A stretch of 64,000 nt of DNA from Prosthecobacter sp. (GCA_021733925.1 JAIPJY010000003.1:62001-126000), one strand, 5' to 3'; positions 48,285 to 58,453 are shown, counted from the stretch's first letter. Notes: generated from the letters alone by a model not told the origin. A program made the numbers and translations.

Positions 48285-49712
48285 TTATGCCAGTGGCAGG
48301 AGTTCTTTGATGGGATCGCCAAATGGCAGGATGGGCATCGGTCGGCCTTGGAAATCGTCAAACGAGTCCTCTGGATCGATGCCCAGATGCTGGTACACCG
48401 TGGCCCAGAGATCATTCGGACTCAACGGACGCTCGATGGGGTATTCGGCCCGTGGATTCGTCGCACCGATGATCTGGCCCGTCTGCATGCCGCCACCGCT
48501 GACGATGAAGGACATCGCACTGGGCCAGTGGTCGCGCCCGGGCTGGCTCACACCGGTCTGGGTGCCGATTTGCGTGTTGATTCTGGGCGTGCGGCCAAAT
48601 TCGCCGGTGATGATGACGAGAACGTCTTTGTCGAGCCCGCGCTGATGGATGTCTTCTATTAACGCTGACGCTGCCTGATCATACACGGGCATGCGCCAGC
48701 GGGCGTCGGCATACATGTCGCAGTTCACGGCATGGCTGTCCCAGTTGTAGGTGCAGTTCTTTGGAATGGGGGTGGAGAAGGGGTTCTCCCAGACCATGGT
48801 CACGAAGCGACAGCCTGCCTCCACCAGCCGTCGTGCCATGAGACCGCGCTGGCCGTAGGTGCTGTAGCCGTAGCGCTCGCGTGTTTGGGCGGACTCCTGG
48901 GTCAGGTCAAAGGCATCACGCACGGCGGGTGTGGTGAGCATGCCAAAGGCGCGCTGGCTGAAGCTGTCCATGGCCTCCATGAGACCGCTGCGGTCCATCT
49001 CGCGCTTGAGATTGTCCATGCCCGTGAGCAGGTGCATGCGCTCGTCCATGCGCGCGGCCATGTCAGGCGTCAGGCCGATGTTCTCGATCTTGAAATCTTT
49101 GGCGCTGGGATCTCCCACCACCATGAAGGGGGAGGCGGAAGGCCCGAGATAGGCTGCGCCCATCGAAAACACATCAATGCCGCTGCGACCTCGATCCACA
49201 CCTGCCACACAGGTCGGCATGGCCTGTCCGGCACGTTGCAGCTTGCGCGTGATGATCGACTGCACGGACGGCGCATCATTGACGAATCCGACTGGCAGGG
49301 CGGGATTGCGCCCGGTCATGAAGCGCTTGTGCCCGCCGCCATGATCCGAAAACTCGTGGTGCACACTGCGGATGATGTTGAACTTGTCGGCGATCTTTGC
49401 CTGCTTGGGAAACAGCTCGCTGATGTGCGTGCCGGGCACCTTGGTGCGGATCGGATTGAGCACGCCGCGATATTCCACCGGGGCGTTTGGTTTCATGTCG
49501 TAGCTTTCGAGCTGTGACATGCCGCCCGGCAGCCAGACAAAGATGACCGACTTGTCCTTGAGCCGTTTGCCAGCCGCTTTGGCAAGCGTCTCTGCGCGCA
49601 AAGTGTCGCTCAATGACCACCCAGTAAGTCCGAGGGTTCCCATGCTGAGAAAGCTCCGTCGTGACTGCGGGCCGGTGCAGCGATGTGGAGATGCAGATGA
49701 GGCGAACGACAT
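48285..49712 (-). CDS. DUF1501 domain protein with Tat signal
   Basis: 475 residues. A twin-arginine signal (SRRSFLSMGTLGLTGWSL) is followed by the DUF1501 pattern: VIFVWLPGGMSQLESYDMKP, HHEFSDHGGGHKRFMTG, GYSTYGQRGLMARRLVEAG and VLVIITGEFGRTPRIN, an alkaline-phosphatase/sulfatase-like fold. Family members are abundant in Planctomycetes and Verrucomicrobia, usually next to large haem-binding dehydrogenase or DUF1553/1549 genes. Biochemical role unproven. Here it follows the PVC dehydrogenase by 49 bp on the same strand. Confidence 0.93.
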   Translation of the reverse strand: MSFASSASPHRCTGPQSRRSFLSMGTLGLTGWSLSDTLRAETLAKAAGKRLKDKSVIFVWLPGGMSQLESYDMKPNAPVEYRGVLNPIRTKVPGTHISELFPKQAKIADKFNIIRSVHHEFSDHGGGHKRFMTGRNPALPVGFVNDAPSVQSIITRKLQRAGQAMPTCVAGVDRGRSGIDVFSMGAAYLGPSASPFMVVGDPSAKDFKIENIGLTPDMAARMDERMHLLTGMDNLKREMDRSGLMEAMDSFSQRAFGMLTTPAVRDAFDLTQESAQTRERYGYSTYGQRGLMARRLVEAGCRFVTMVWENPFSTPIPKNCTYNWDSHAVNCDMYADARWRMPVYDQAASALIEDIHQRGLDKDVLVIITGEFGRTPRINTQIGTQTGVSQPGRDHWPSAMSFIVSGGGMQTGQIIGATNPRAEYPIERPLSPNDLWATVYQHLGIDPEDSFDDFQGRPMPILPFGDPIKELLPLA

Positions 49713-49761
49713 GGTATGACACAGATACGTCCGTGCGAATGCGGACTTTCAGACTGAGCAT

Positions 49762-52575
49762 TCACTTCAAGCTCATGATGAACGCCTTCACATCGGCGAA
49801 CTCCTGGGGCTTTAAGATGAGATTCATCGGAGGCATTGGGGAGATGGGGGTGGCGGTGTAGCCTTCGGCGAGTTTGGCGTTCGGATTGACGAGGCTTTCG
49901 AGGATGTAGGCGGCGTCTTTGCGCGTGGCGATGCCATCCAGCGCGGGGCCCACGGCGCTGCCCTGGCCTTTGAGTATGTGGCAGTTTTTGCAGGCGGCCA
50001 CGGGGTGCTCCCAGAAGATTTTCTCACCGCGTTTCACGTCGCCGACGAGCTTGGATTCATCGTCCTCAATTTCGGGAATCAGTTCCACCAGGCGCACATC
50101 ATCAAAGTAGGTGTCGCCTTTGCCCACGTGAAGGAGGTTGATGCTCGCCTTGTCGCGGGTCTTGCTGTTGAAAGTCTCGTCCACTTCGGTCCAGTCCTGC
50201 GTGCGGGTGAGCTTGGTTGTTTCAGAGCGGCCAAGGTGATCGTTGAGGCTGGCTTTGCCACGGAAGCCGTGGGTCTTGATCCAGGCGCTGAGCTTGTATT
50301 CCGTGTTCGGCTTCAGCGGCACGTCGGCAAAGAAGCTGGTGTCGGCATCATCGCGGGTGATGACGCGGAAAGCTTGCTTGCCACTGTGGATCATCTTCTC
50401 ATCGGTGACGATGCTCCATTCGGCTCCGGCATTGCCGGGCTTCTTGCCGTAGTCGCGGTGCTGCCAGGCGGTCGGTGTTTTGGCACCTGCCACCACTTCT
50501 TCAAAGCCGCTGTTCGGCAGCAGATTCGGGCCTTCCTTGTAGTTCAGCGCCTTGTGTTTCTTGCCAAGCATCTTGGCGGCTTCGGCCAGCCATTCGTCAT
50601 TCTTAACCACCGGATCAATGGCGAGCTTTTTCACGAGCGTCTGGATCTCTGGTGTGGTGGGGAAGTCCGCGAGCTTCACGAAAGCGGTGAGGCGGGTATG
50701 CAAATCGGGATCGCTGATGACGCCGGAGCCGAAGAACAAGTCCTGCGCGGCTTTGTCGTTGCCAAGAGCGCGAATCGCATTGCGGCGGAGTTTGGCGTCT
50801 TTGGAGATGAGCGCGGTTTGGTGGGTTTTGGCGTCGAGGATGCCAAGACCTTGAAGCGTCCATAAGGCATGGATCGCTTGGGCACCCTCCATCGGCGCCA
50901 ACTTGGAATGCAATCCATCCGATAAGGTGACCTTCTCCTCGATCAATTGTCTCTGTGCATTCAAGCGGCTGTAGAGGGAGGCTGCTTCCAAGTTATTAAG
51001 AACATCCGTCGGTGTCGGCGGAGGTTGCGGAATTACCCCAGACCAGTGGTAGCCCTTTTTCACAATCCTGTAAATCCGTCCGCGGCTGTGATCGCGCAAA
51101 TCATTCTCATGCGCGCCGCCTTTGCCGGTGGTAGCCACGAAGCCGCCGCGTTCCAGGCTCGGGGTGGGATTGTGCTGGATGATGAAGTTTTCGAAATCGG
51201 CCACCCACACGGCGCCATCGGGACCGACTTCGGCGTGGACGGGGGAGTTCCACTCATCGCTGCTGGCGTAGATGTTCATGAAGTCGAGCGCCTTCCAGCC
51301 TGCGCCATCGGGCTGCACGTCAAAGAGGGAGACGACCTTCATCGTGGGTTCGCAGACCATGGCCTTGCCTTGGAAGCGCTTGGGCAGGTTGCCGCTGTAG
51401 ATGAAATTGCTGCCCGCTGCGGAGGTGTAGCCGCCGAAGACATCGACCTGACGGAAGTTGGGCGTGATGGTGTGGCAGGTGTCGACGACGTTGATCTTCT
51501 TCGACGTCATTCCGCGTGAGCCTTCGGGGTAGGCGGTTGCGGGGATGCCGCCAAAGAAGATGGGCGCGCCATTCGCGGTGCCGCCGAACTGGTCGCCTGC
51601 ATCGTTGGTGCTGTGCGCCCAGGCGTTGTTGGTGAACTGATGCAGGAACTCAAGTGCGCTGCCATCGGCCTTGAAGCGATAGGTGCCCATGGCGAACTGA
51701 TGCTTCTTGCCGCCGACGTATCCTTCGATGCCGCTGTAGCCCACACAGCCGTAGATCCAGTTGTCGAAGCCGTAGTGGAGATTGCTGGCCTGTGCATGCG
51801 TGTCGCGGATGCCCCAGCCGTCGATCACGGTTTCGCGCACATCGGCTTTGTCGTCGCCGTCCGTGTCCTTGAGGAAGATGAACTTCGGCGGTTGGCTGAC
51901 GATGATGCCACCACGTGCAAAGACGATGCCGGTGGGCAGGTTGAGCTTGTCGGCAAAGACGGTGAACTTGTCGGCCTTGCCATCACCATCGGTGTCCTCG
52001 CAGATCTTGATGCTGTCCTGGCCTTCGCCGCTGTCGGTGACGCCATGGGGGTAGTCGCGTGTTTCCACCACCCAGCAGCGGCCGCGCTCATCCCAGGCGA
52101 AAGCGATTGGCTTGGCGATGTCCGGCTCACTGGCGAAAAGCTTCAATTCGCAATCGGCCGGCACCTGCGTGCGCTCCATGCTGGCTTTCACGCTCATGGG
52201 CAACTGCAGCGTGAGCGGTTCGGGGCGCTTCTCGTAATTGGCCACCTGCGGGTGCTTCTTGCGCTCCTCGGGATCGCGCTGCTTGAGGAAGGCTTCGTAG
52301 CTGGCTTTGCGCTCGGCGCTGAGTTTGGACAGGATCGCGTCGCGGCTTAGATCGCTGCCGGGCTTGAGGATGAGGTCGTAGTCCCCGGCTGGCAACTCCT
52401 CCTTGGCATAGTCAAACCAGATCGCATCGCGGCCCAGATCACGCATCGCTGCGTGCAATGGGCCCACGGCGGTCTGCTCCTTGCCCTCCGCATCCAGATA
52501 GAGCACACGGATGGGGCCAGTGGGTGCAGCATGGGCTAAAACGGCGGTGAAGAGGGTGAGCAGAATTGCTTTCAT
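49762..52575 (-). CDS. PVC-type membrane-bound dehydrogenase with carbohydrate-binding and haem domains
   Basis: 937 residues with a signal peptide. After a short ThuA-like segment (IRVLYLDAEGKEQ, GDYDLILKPG), residues about 130-480 form the PVC dehydrogenase/NHL-like propeller (AFAWDERGRCWVVETRDYP, KICEDTDGDGKADKFTVFAD, SNLHYGFDNWIYG). About 490-640 is helical HEAT-like. About 660-825 is a beta-sandwich resembling carbohydrate-binding modules (LLPNSGFEEV). The C-terminal c-type haem domain has CKNCH near residue 860. The CxxCH domain would take electrons from oxidation of an unknown, probably sugar-like substrate in the periplasm. Operon with the DUF1501 gene. Confidence 0.92.
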   Translation of the reverse strand: MKAILLTLFTAVLAHAAPTGPIRVLYLDAEGKEQTAVGPLHAAMRDLGRDAIWFDYAKEELPAGDYDLILKPGSDLSRDAILSKLSAERKASYEAFLKQRDPEERKKHPQVANYEKRPEPLTLQLPMSVKASMERTQVPADCELKLFASEPDIAKPIAFAWDERGRCWVVETRDYPHGVTDSGEGQDSIKICEDTDGDGKADKFTVFADKLNLPTGIVFARGGIIVSQPPKFIFLKDTDGDDKADVRETVIDGWGIRDTHAQASNLHYGFDNWIYGCVGYSGIEGYVGGKKHQFAMGTYRFKADGSALEFLHQFTNNAWAHSTNDAGDQFGGTANGAPIFFGGIPATAYPEGSRGMTSKKINVVDTCHTITPNFRQVDVFGGYTSAAGSNFIYSGNLPKRFQGKAMVCEPTMKVVSLFDVQPDGAGWKALDFMNIYASSDEWNSPVHAEVGPDGAVWVADFENFIIQHNPTPSLERGGFVATTGKGGAHENDLRDHSRGRIYRIVKKGYHWSGVIPQPPPTPTDVLNNLEAASLYSRLNAQRQLIEEKVTLSDGLHSKLAPMEGAQAIHALWTLQGLGILDAKTHQTALISKDAKLRRNAIRALGNDKAAQDLFFGSGVISDPDLHTRLTAFVKLADFPTTPEIQTLVKKLAIDPVVKNDEWLAEAAKMLGKKHKALNYKEGPNLLPNSGFEEVVAGAKTPTAWQHRDYGKKPGNAGAEWSIVTDEKMIHSGKQAFRVITRDDADTSFFADVPLKPNTEYKLSAWIKTHGFRGKASLNDHLGRSETTKLTRTQDWTEVDETFNSKTRDKASINLLHVGKGDTYFDDVRLVELIPEIEDDESKLVGDVKRGEKIFWEHPVAACKNCHILKGQGSAVGPALDGIATRKDAAYILESLVNPNAKLAEGYTATPISPMPPMNLILKPQEFADVKAFIMSLK

Positions 52576-52716
52576 GGTTGATGGGTTGGATTATCGCTCG
52601 AAATAACGCCATATGGCCAGCCTGATGTGCGGACAACTTTTGGGAGGAATCGGACACAGTGAAAATGACGGAATGTACGTTTGGCTTTTCGTCTGGCGGC
52701 GGCATTATCCCGGCCC

Positions 52717-54423
52717 GTGACTGATACCAAACGACTGCGCCTGTTCATGTTCATCGCCCCGCTGCTCAGCGGGATCATTTTGACGTTTGCCTTTCCAGGC
52801 TGGAATTCCAATCTCGCGGTCTGGCTCTGGCTCTTTCCGCTGCTGGCGGTGCTGTGGCCTTGGAAAAATGTAGAAGGTGTCAAACAGCGGCCGTTCTGGC
52901 GTGGCTACCTTGCGGGGCTGGCTTTCTTTCTGCCCAATTTGAAATGGGTGCATCATTCAGCGCGTGTCAGGCTGGGCGCAGCAGTGGATGACTCCTGGGT
53001 TGGGCTGGGACCGGAACTGCTGGGATGGGGGGCGCTGGTCGGCCTTGCAGGATACTGCGCGGTTTACTTTGGCCTGTGGGCCTGGTTCGCGCATCGCTTT
53101 GCACGACCCAATGTGACCACCCTGACCAAAGACGCGTGGTGGCCGAGCACGCTGCATTCCCTGGCATGTTCCTTTCTGGCTGCTGCGGCATGGGTCGCAT
53201 GCGAGTGGCTGCGCAGCACGACGGTCTTTACCGGATTTGGCTGGAACGGCCTTGGTGTGGCGATGCATGGCAATCTGCCGCTCATTCAGGCGGCGGATTT
53301 GGTGGGCGTCTTTGGCCTTTCCTTTCTGCCGGTGTTCATGGCTTGCACGGCTTGGAACGTGCTGACTCGCCTCATCATCGCTTATCGCGGAGATGGGACG
53401 TGCAAGACCCGGCTCGACCTCACGGTGGCTTTGATCCTCATGCTCATCACGGCTTGTTATGGCATGCTGAAGCTGGCCGCCAAAGAGGAGGATTCCATCA
53501 CCGTGCGCACCGTTCTGGTGCAGCCCAATGTATCGCTGGTGGATGCGGCGACGGGCAGGCTTGCGGAGCAAACTTATCAGCACCTCGATCAGTTCACCCG
53601 CATGTATGGCACGGCGAAGGAGGGCAAGACCTCCACGGATCTCATTATCTGGCCGGAGAGCGCGCTGCCGGTCAATCTGGAGGACCGGTATCGCTATCTC
53701 CCGCAGGACTTCCATAAAAACTACTTCAATGACATGCTGCAGTCTGGAGACTTCAGCCTCTTCTTGGGCACGGATCTCTATGAAAGCGCTGAGATCGGGC
53801 ATGTGTCCGCCGTGCTGTTTCGTGGCAGCGCCGAGCATCGGCAGGACTACCACAAGGTGCATCTGGTGCCCTTTGGTGAATACCTGCCGCTGAAAAGCAT
53901 CCCGCCTTTTTCCTTTCTGAGCAGCATGTTTGAAGGGGCCTTCACGCCTGGAGACAAAACCGAGCCGATGCTGTTGGAGCAGCCGCAGGTGCAGATCATC
54001 CCCCTCATCTGTTTTGAAGACACCGTGGGCAGTCTGGCGCGCAAGTTTGTGCGCGAGGCACCGCAGATGATCGTGAACATCACCAATGATGGCTGGTTCC
54101 TGCAAAGTGAGGAGCCCGAGGTGCATCTGGCCAATGCCCTCTTCCGCGCCATCGAGCTGCGCCGCCCCATGGTGCGCGCCACCAACACCGGCGTCAGCTG
54201 CTTCATCGACACCTGTGGTCGCATCACCGCCAGGCTCAGCGATCCCGAGACCGGCAGTTCATTCATCGAAGGCACGCTGCCCGGCGAGGTCAAGGTGCCG
54301 CGTGCAGGACACATGACGCTCTATGCACGGTTTGGCGACTGGTTTGCTCTGACGCTGCTGGGCATCTGCGTGGTCGTGTGGTTGTACAGCAGATTGATCC
54401 AGAAAAAGAACGCGCTTCCTTAA
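52717..54423 (+). CDS. lnt: Apolipoprotein N-acyltransferase
   Basis: 568 residues from GTG at 52717 (an in-frame TTG at 52681 and an ATG at 52747 are alternatives; no SD decides). N-terminal membrane helices are followed by a nitrilase-like domain with the catalytic triad Glu (WPESALP, about 313), Lys (YHKVHLVPFGEYLP, about 379) and Cys (IPLICFED, about 432), and a last membrane helix before the end. It adds the third acyl chain to lipoproteins at the periplasmic face. The organism encodes lipoproteins, for example the RND adaptor. It converges with the Pro-rich gene, 6 bp apart. Confidence 0.93.
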   Translation: MTDTKRLRLFMFIAPLLSGIILTFAFPGWNSNLAVWLWLFPLLAVLWPWKNVEGVKQRPFWRGYLAGLAFFLPNLKWVHHSARVRLGAAVDDSWVGLGPELLGWGALVGLAGYCAVYFGLWAWFAHRFARPNVTTLTKDAWWPSTLHSLACSFLAAAAWVACEWLRSTTVFTGFGWNGLGVAMHGNLPLIQAADLVGVFGLSFLPVFMACTAWNVLTRLIIAYRGDGTCKTRLDLTVALILMLITACYGMLKLAAKEEDSITVRTVLVQPNVSLVDAATGRLAEQTYQHLDQFTRMYGTAKEGKTSTDLIIWPESALPVNLEDRYRYLPQDFHKNYFNDMLQSGDFSLFLGTDLYESAEIGHVSAVLFRGSAEHRQDYHKVHLVPFGEYLPLKSIPPFSFLSSMFEGAFTPGDKTEPMLLEQPQVQIIPLICFEDTVGSLARKFVREAPQMIVNITNDGWFLQSEEPEVHLANALFRAIELRRPMVRATNTGVSCFIDTCGRITARLSDPETGSSFIEGTLPGEVKVPRAGHMTLYARFGDWFALTLLGICVVVWLYSRLIQKKNALP

Positions 54424-54429
54424 GCGGAC

Positions 54430-55713
54430 TCAATCGCCACGCCACCAGGAGCGCCAGGTGGGGCGGGGTTTGGGATCGTGCTGAGATTGCAGTGGGCCCG
54501 GAAAGTGGGTGTCATTGGCAACCTCGGCAGGCGAGGGGGCGCTGTCTTCGTCCGAGAAATGCTTGGCGAAGCTTGGAGGGGTGAATTTGGATTTCGCGGT
54601 GACGGCGTTCTGCGTCGGCGCGCGCGGGCGCAGAATGATTTCGGCTTCTACGATGGTGTTCTTCATTTGCGTCTGAACTAGTGGCGCAGGCGTCAGTGCA
54701 AATGCGTCCGGCTCAGGCTGCCAGGGATTTTGAGGAGCGGCGGCCAGTGGCGGATCGAATGATGCATCGCCAGGAGCGGCAAGTTCCAACGTGATTTCCG
54801 GTGTTGTTTCCTCAGCGGCAGGAGGCTCGGTCACCGGCTCCGGCTCCTGCGCAGGGGATTCAGCGGACGGAGGCTGCACAGGTTCGGATGCAGGAGCGAC
54901 CTGAATTTCATCTGGGAATGTCGCCCCCTGGAACACGGAATTGGAAAAAAAGAGCGGTGGTCCTGGTTCTTCGTGCTGCAAAGGAGCGGTGGAGAACATG
55001 TTGGAGGTCGGAGACTCCTGTTTGCTGATGGGAGTTTCCTGCCGTCCTGGTGTGCTGAAGAACATGCTGCCGACTGGGGCGACGTATGACGCGGCATCGT
55101 TCAGACTCGGCATGGGATCGACACCGAGAGTCCATGCGGCATCTGCTACAGCGGGTGGGGAGGGAGGGGGAGGCGTCTGCAGCAGCACTGGCGGCGAGGA
55201 ATAAGCTTCCAGCGGCTCTTCTATTTCCTCGATCTCTGGGGCAAACTCTGGAAGCGGCTGCGGTGGAGGTTCTGTGAGGCCGGCAAAAGCATCGTTGTCG
55301 GGCGGTGGAGAGTTGGAGATGCCGTCAGAGTCATCCAACAGAAATGACTCCGGGTGGTAATCATCTTCGGGCTCGGCCGGCGTGACGTCGGCTTTGTTGA
55401 AATCAACGACAGGGGCCTGCTTTTCGCGAATGATTTGCTGGGAAAGCCACTGCTCGACCTGGCTCTGAGCGGGGATTTCAAGCGGTGGAGCAGGGGGCGG
55501 CACGCTCTGCGGCTTGGCCGATGGAGCGATGCTTTTTTTCTGCCTCAGCATCGCCAGTGCAGCGGCACCAGCGGCGAAGAGCAAGGGCGCTTTGCCCATG
55601 CGTGTGGCAACGACTCCGCCTATCGCCGTGGCAGCGAGGATCGCCAACGGGCCAGGCTGATGACTGGCCCGTTGTGGCTGGTCTGGCGAAGTGTCCTCGG
55701 AAGCCGTGCTCAT
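54430..55713 (-). CDS. Pro/Glu-rich protein with N-terminal membrane segment
   Basis: 427 residues. A polar N terminus is followed by two short hydrophobic segments (about 21-38 and 42-57, GPLAILAATAIGGVVATRMG..LLFAAGAAALAML). The remainder is Pro/Ala/Glu/Ser-rich and acidic with no predicted fold; short repeats such as PPPAPPLEIP and PAQEPEPVTEPPA recur. The C terminus turns basic (RPTWRSWWRGD). It could be a scaffold or cytoplasmic-membrane anchor. It is the last gene after the two pilT genes (77-bp gap), so a link to pilus machinery is possible but unproven. Confidence 0.7.
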   Translation of the reverse strand: MSTASEDTSPDQPQRASHQPGPLAILAATAIGGVVATRMGKAPLLFAAGAAALAMLRQKKSIAPSAKPQSVPPPAPPLEIPAQSQVEQWLSQQIIREKQAPVVDFNKADVTPAEPEDDYHPESFLLDDSDGISNSPPPDNDAFAGLTEPPPQPLPEFAPEIEEIEEPLEAYSSPPVLLQTPPPPSPPAVADAAWTLGVDPMPSLNDAASYVAPVGSMFFSTPGRQETPISKQESPTSNMFSTAPLQHEEPGPPLFFSNSVFQGATFPDEIQVAPASEPVQPPSAESPAQEPEPVTEPPAAEETTPEITLELAAPGDASFDPPLAAAPQNPWQPEPDAFALTPAPLVQTQMKNTIVEAEIILRPRAPTQNAVTAKSKFTPPSFAKHFSDEDSAPSPAEVANDTHFPGPLQSQHDPKPRPTWRSWWRGD

Positions 55714-55790
55714 CCTTGGATTAGAACGATGTTAATTCACCGCAGAAGCTGCGGCAAGACTCAACTGCTTCGCGGGAAGTCCACGTCTGC

Positions 55791-56894
55791 CTATTTGTTG
55801 GCGTCGCCTCCACTGGCGGCACCAAGTCCGGCATCTTCCGGGGGGAGGAAGGCTTTGAAGCGGTTCTTGTCGATGGCCTTCATGTAGGCTTCCATCGGAG
55901 TGACATAACCGTCACGGAGCTTCTGCCAGATGGCTTCGTCCATGAACTGCATGCCCTGGGATTTGCCGCCGATGATGACGTCGTAGAGCTTTTGCGTGGC
56001 ACCTTCACGAATGATGGCGCCGACGGCAGGATTGGACACCATGATTTCATTCACGGCGGCACGGCCCTTGCCGTCCGACTTTTTCATGAGGAGCTGGGCG
56101 ACCACGCCTTTGAGCGAAGCGGCGAGCATGGTTCGCACCTGGCTTTGCTGATCGGATGGAAAGACGTCAATGATACGGTCAACGGTTTTGCGGGCGTTGT
56201 TGGTGTGCAGGGTGCCAAAGACGAGCAGGCCGGTCTCCGCTGCCGTAAGCGCGAGCGAGATGGTTTCAAGGTCGCGCATTTCCCCCACGAGCACGATGTC
56301 CGCATCCTCACGCAGCGCGGCGCGCAGGCCGTCCGCGAATGAAGGTGTCTGGATGGGCACCTCACGCTGGGTGATGATGCTCTTCTTGTTGCGATGCACG
56401 AACTCGATCGGTTCTTCGATCGTGATGATGTGCCGGCGGAAGTTGGTGTTGATGTAGTCCAGCAGGGCGGCCAGCGTGGTCGATTTGCCCGAACCGGTGG
56501 GGCCGGTGACGAGAACGAGACCGCTGCGCATGTGACCGAACTCCTTCACCACGGGAGGAATGCCGAGCTGCTCCAGGCTGGCGATCTTGGTGGGAATGAT
56601 ACGAAACACGGCGGCGTAGCCATGCTGCTGACGCAGGTAGTTGCAGCGGAAGCGGTTGTCCTCGTCCATCTCGTAGGCGAAGTCGAGGTCTCCCTTTTCC
56701 TTGTAGCGGTCCCAGGCGCGGGGCTCGCAGATCTCCCGCATCATGGTCTCCATGAGGCGCTCGTCCAGGATCTGGTCGGAGATGGGCTTGATGCTGCCGT
56801 GCACGCGCACCTTGGGCGGCTGCTTCTGGCTGAGGTGGAGGTCGGAGCCGCCCAGTTCGATGAGCTTCTGGAAATATTGATCAATGATTGGCAT
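55791..56894 (-). CDS. pilT: Type IV pilus retraction ATPase PilT (paralogue 1)
   Basis: 367 residues. The N-terminal domain begins DQYFQKLIELGGSDLHLS, and the RecA-like domain has Walker A GPTGSGKST (131-139), the Asp box ITIEEPIEFVH, Walker B VGEMRDLETI and His box GTLHTNNARKTVDRIID. The PilT hallmark region reads AVGAIIREGATQKL (canonical AIRNLIRE). It is expected to power pilus retraction and twitching. The upstream neighbour is a second pilT-like gene (38-bp gap). Confidence 0.95.
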   Translation of the reverse strand: MPIIDQYFQKLIELGGSDLHLSQKQPPKVRVHGSIKPISDQILDERLMETMMREICEPRAWDRYKEKGDLDFAYEMDEDNRFRCNYLRQQHGYAAVFRIIPTKIASLEQLGIPPVVKEFGHMRSGLVLVTGPTGSGKSTTLAALLDYINTNFRRHIITIEEPIEFVHRNKKSIITQREVPIQTPSFADGLRAALREDADIVLVGEMRDLETISLALTAAETGLLVFGTLHTNNARKTVDRIIDVFPSDQQSQVRTMLAASLKGVVAQLLMKKSDGKGRAAVNEIMVSNPAVGAIIREGATQKLYDVIIGGKSQGMQFMDEAIWQKLRDGYVTPMEAYMKAIDKNRFKAFLPPEDAGLGAASGGDANK

Positions 56895-56932
56895 GAGACG
56901 TTCGCAGTTGTCGGTTGGCGTGGCTGAAGGCC

Positions 56933-58036
56933 TCAGGATTCAAAAAATTTCTTCATGATGATCTTGTCCTCGGCGCGGAACTCACATTCTTCGCGGCTGA
57001 TCTCTCCGGTGGAGTAGAGATTGCGCAATGAGTCATCCATGGTGATCATGCCGACGCCTTTGCCGGTCTGCATGACACCCGCGAGCATGTAGGTCTTGCC
57101 TTCACGGATACAGTTGCCGACGGCGGGGGTGTTGACGAGCACTTCGAGCGCCATCACACGACCTTTGCCGTCGATTTTGGGCACCAGCTGCTGGGAGAGG
57201 ATGCCGCGCAGGGATTCAGACACCATGATGCGGATCTGATCACGCTGATCAATGGGGAACACATCGAGCACACGGTCAAGGGTGCGGGCTGCACTGCCGG
57301 TGTGCAGTGTGCCGAGCACAAGATGTCCCGTTTCCGCAGCGGTGATGGCAAGGGAGATGGTTTCAAGGTCGCGCATTTCACCGACCATGATCACGTCCGG
57401 ATCTTCACGCAAGGCACCGCGCAGGGCGGCAGCAAACGAAGCGGTGTGGGTGTGAACTTCGCGCTGGTTCACATGGCAGCCTTTGGGCTCGATGATGTAT
57501 TCAATCGGGTCTTCCAGGGTGATGATGTGATCCTGCCGCTCTTCATTGATGGAATCGACCAGCGCGGCCAGGGTGGTGGATTTGCCGCAACCGACAGGAC
57601 CGGTGACGAGAATCAGGCCGTTGTGGAAACGGGTGAGCGTTTTGGCCGTGGCGGGCAGGCCGAGGTCTTCGACAGACTTGATGCTGGTTTTGATGACACG
57701 GAAAACCATGTCGATGCCCAGGCGCTGCTGAACGACGGAAGAGCGGAACCGCCCGAATGCTGGCGAGTAGGCAAAATCGACATCGCCACGTGCTTCGAGC
57801 TGTTTGATCTGAGCTTCTCCCAGGAAACCGTAGGCGAGGCGGCGGGCATCTTCAGGGGTCAGCAGAGCGGCATTGTCCCAGATGGGCTGCAGATTGCCAT
57901 AGCGCCGCCAGACAGGTTGCGCACCGGTGGCGAGATGCAAATCAGATGCATCATACTCCATGCAAAAGCGCAGGTAGTCATCCACGGAGCCTAAAACAGG
58001 AAGAAGATCTTGTGGGGGTTGGTTGGGATCGGACAT
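56933..58036 (-). CDS. PilT/PilU-like ATPase (paralogue 2)
   Basis: 367 residues, the same length as its neighbour. SDLHLATGAQPVWRRYGNL, Walker A GPVGCGKST (146-154), ITLEDPIEYI, VGEMRDLETI, GTLHTGSAARTLDRVLDVFP and PAVGNCIREGKTYML are all present, so ATPase activity is expected. Tandem PilT-type motors usually represent PilT plus a PilU-like accessory; which copy plays which role cannot be settled from sequence alone. It is preceded by a small membrane gene ending 15 bp upstream. Confidence 0.93.
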   Translation of the reverse strand: MSDPNQPPQDLLPVLGSVDDYLRFCMEYDASDLHLATGAQPVWRRYGNLQPIWDNAALLTPEDARRLAYGFLGEAQIKQLEARGDVDFAYSPAFGRFRSSVVQQRLGIDMVFRVIKTSIKSVEDLGLPATAKTLTRFHNGLILVTGPVGCGKSTTLAALVDSINEERQDHIITLEDPIEYIIEPKGCHVNQREVHTHTASFAAALRGALREDPDVIMVGEMRDLETISLAITAAETGHLVLGTLHTGSAARTLDRVLDVFPIDQRDQIRIMVSESLRGILSQQLVPKIDGKGRVMALEVLVNTPAVGNCIREGKTYMLAGVMQTGKGVGMITMDDSLRNLYSTGEISREECEFRAEDKIIMKKFFES

Positions 58037-58051
58037 GAAATGATGATGACG

Positions 58052-58453
58052 CTAGACTGTTTCGGAATCCGGAGCGTTCGGAGATATTTTCTGGCGCAGA
58101 TAAGTTTCAAACAATTGGGTGCCGTAATTCATCAAGGATTTACGAGCGAGACCGAGCAACGGACTGAGAAGCAGAGCAAACAAACCACTTCTTTGTGCGC
58201 CAGTAAGCGTACCTTCATGATGGAGGGCTGCGCGCCGAGATGGCCAGACTGCTTTCAGCACAGCCAGTCCTGCGACGGCGGTGGCGCCAATCCACAGCGC
58301 CCGATGCTTCTCCACGCTGCGGGTGATGATGGCCTTCGGGCTCCATTCTTCCGCTGCATGGGAGGCATGATGAGCCAGAGACCCACGGGCCTCCTCAAGA
58401 TCACGCAAAGCCTGCTGCTTTGGGGTCAGTCGTTCTTGTTGCGGATGAGCCAT
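58052..58453 (-). CDS. Hypothetical membrane-associated protein, 133 residues
   Basis: A charged helical N terminus (PKQQALRDLEEARGSLAHH) is followed by a hydrophobic segment near residues 53-68 (LWIGATAVAGLAVLKAVW) and a second near 90-103. The pattern resembles small proteins that accompany DUF883/holin-X cell-envelope stress genes. Its 5' end overlaps the previous gene by 28 bp, so the two are translationally linked. Function unknown. Confidence 0.7.
   Translation of the reverse strand: MAHPQQERLTPKQQALRDLEEARGSLAHHASHAAEEWSPKAIITRSVEKHRALWIGATAVAGLAVLKAVWPSRRAALHHEGTLTGAQRSGLFALLLSPLLGLARKSLMNYGTQLFETYLRQKISPNAPDSETV

Noticed and set aside
48732-52350. Long plus-strand ORFs opposite the DUF1501 and PVC dehydrogenase genes
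   Set aside because: Antisense shadows of high-GC coding sequence; no start signals or domains.
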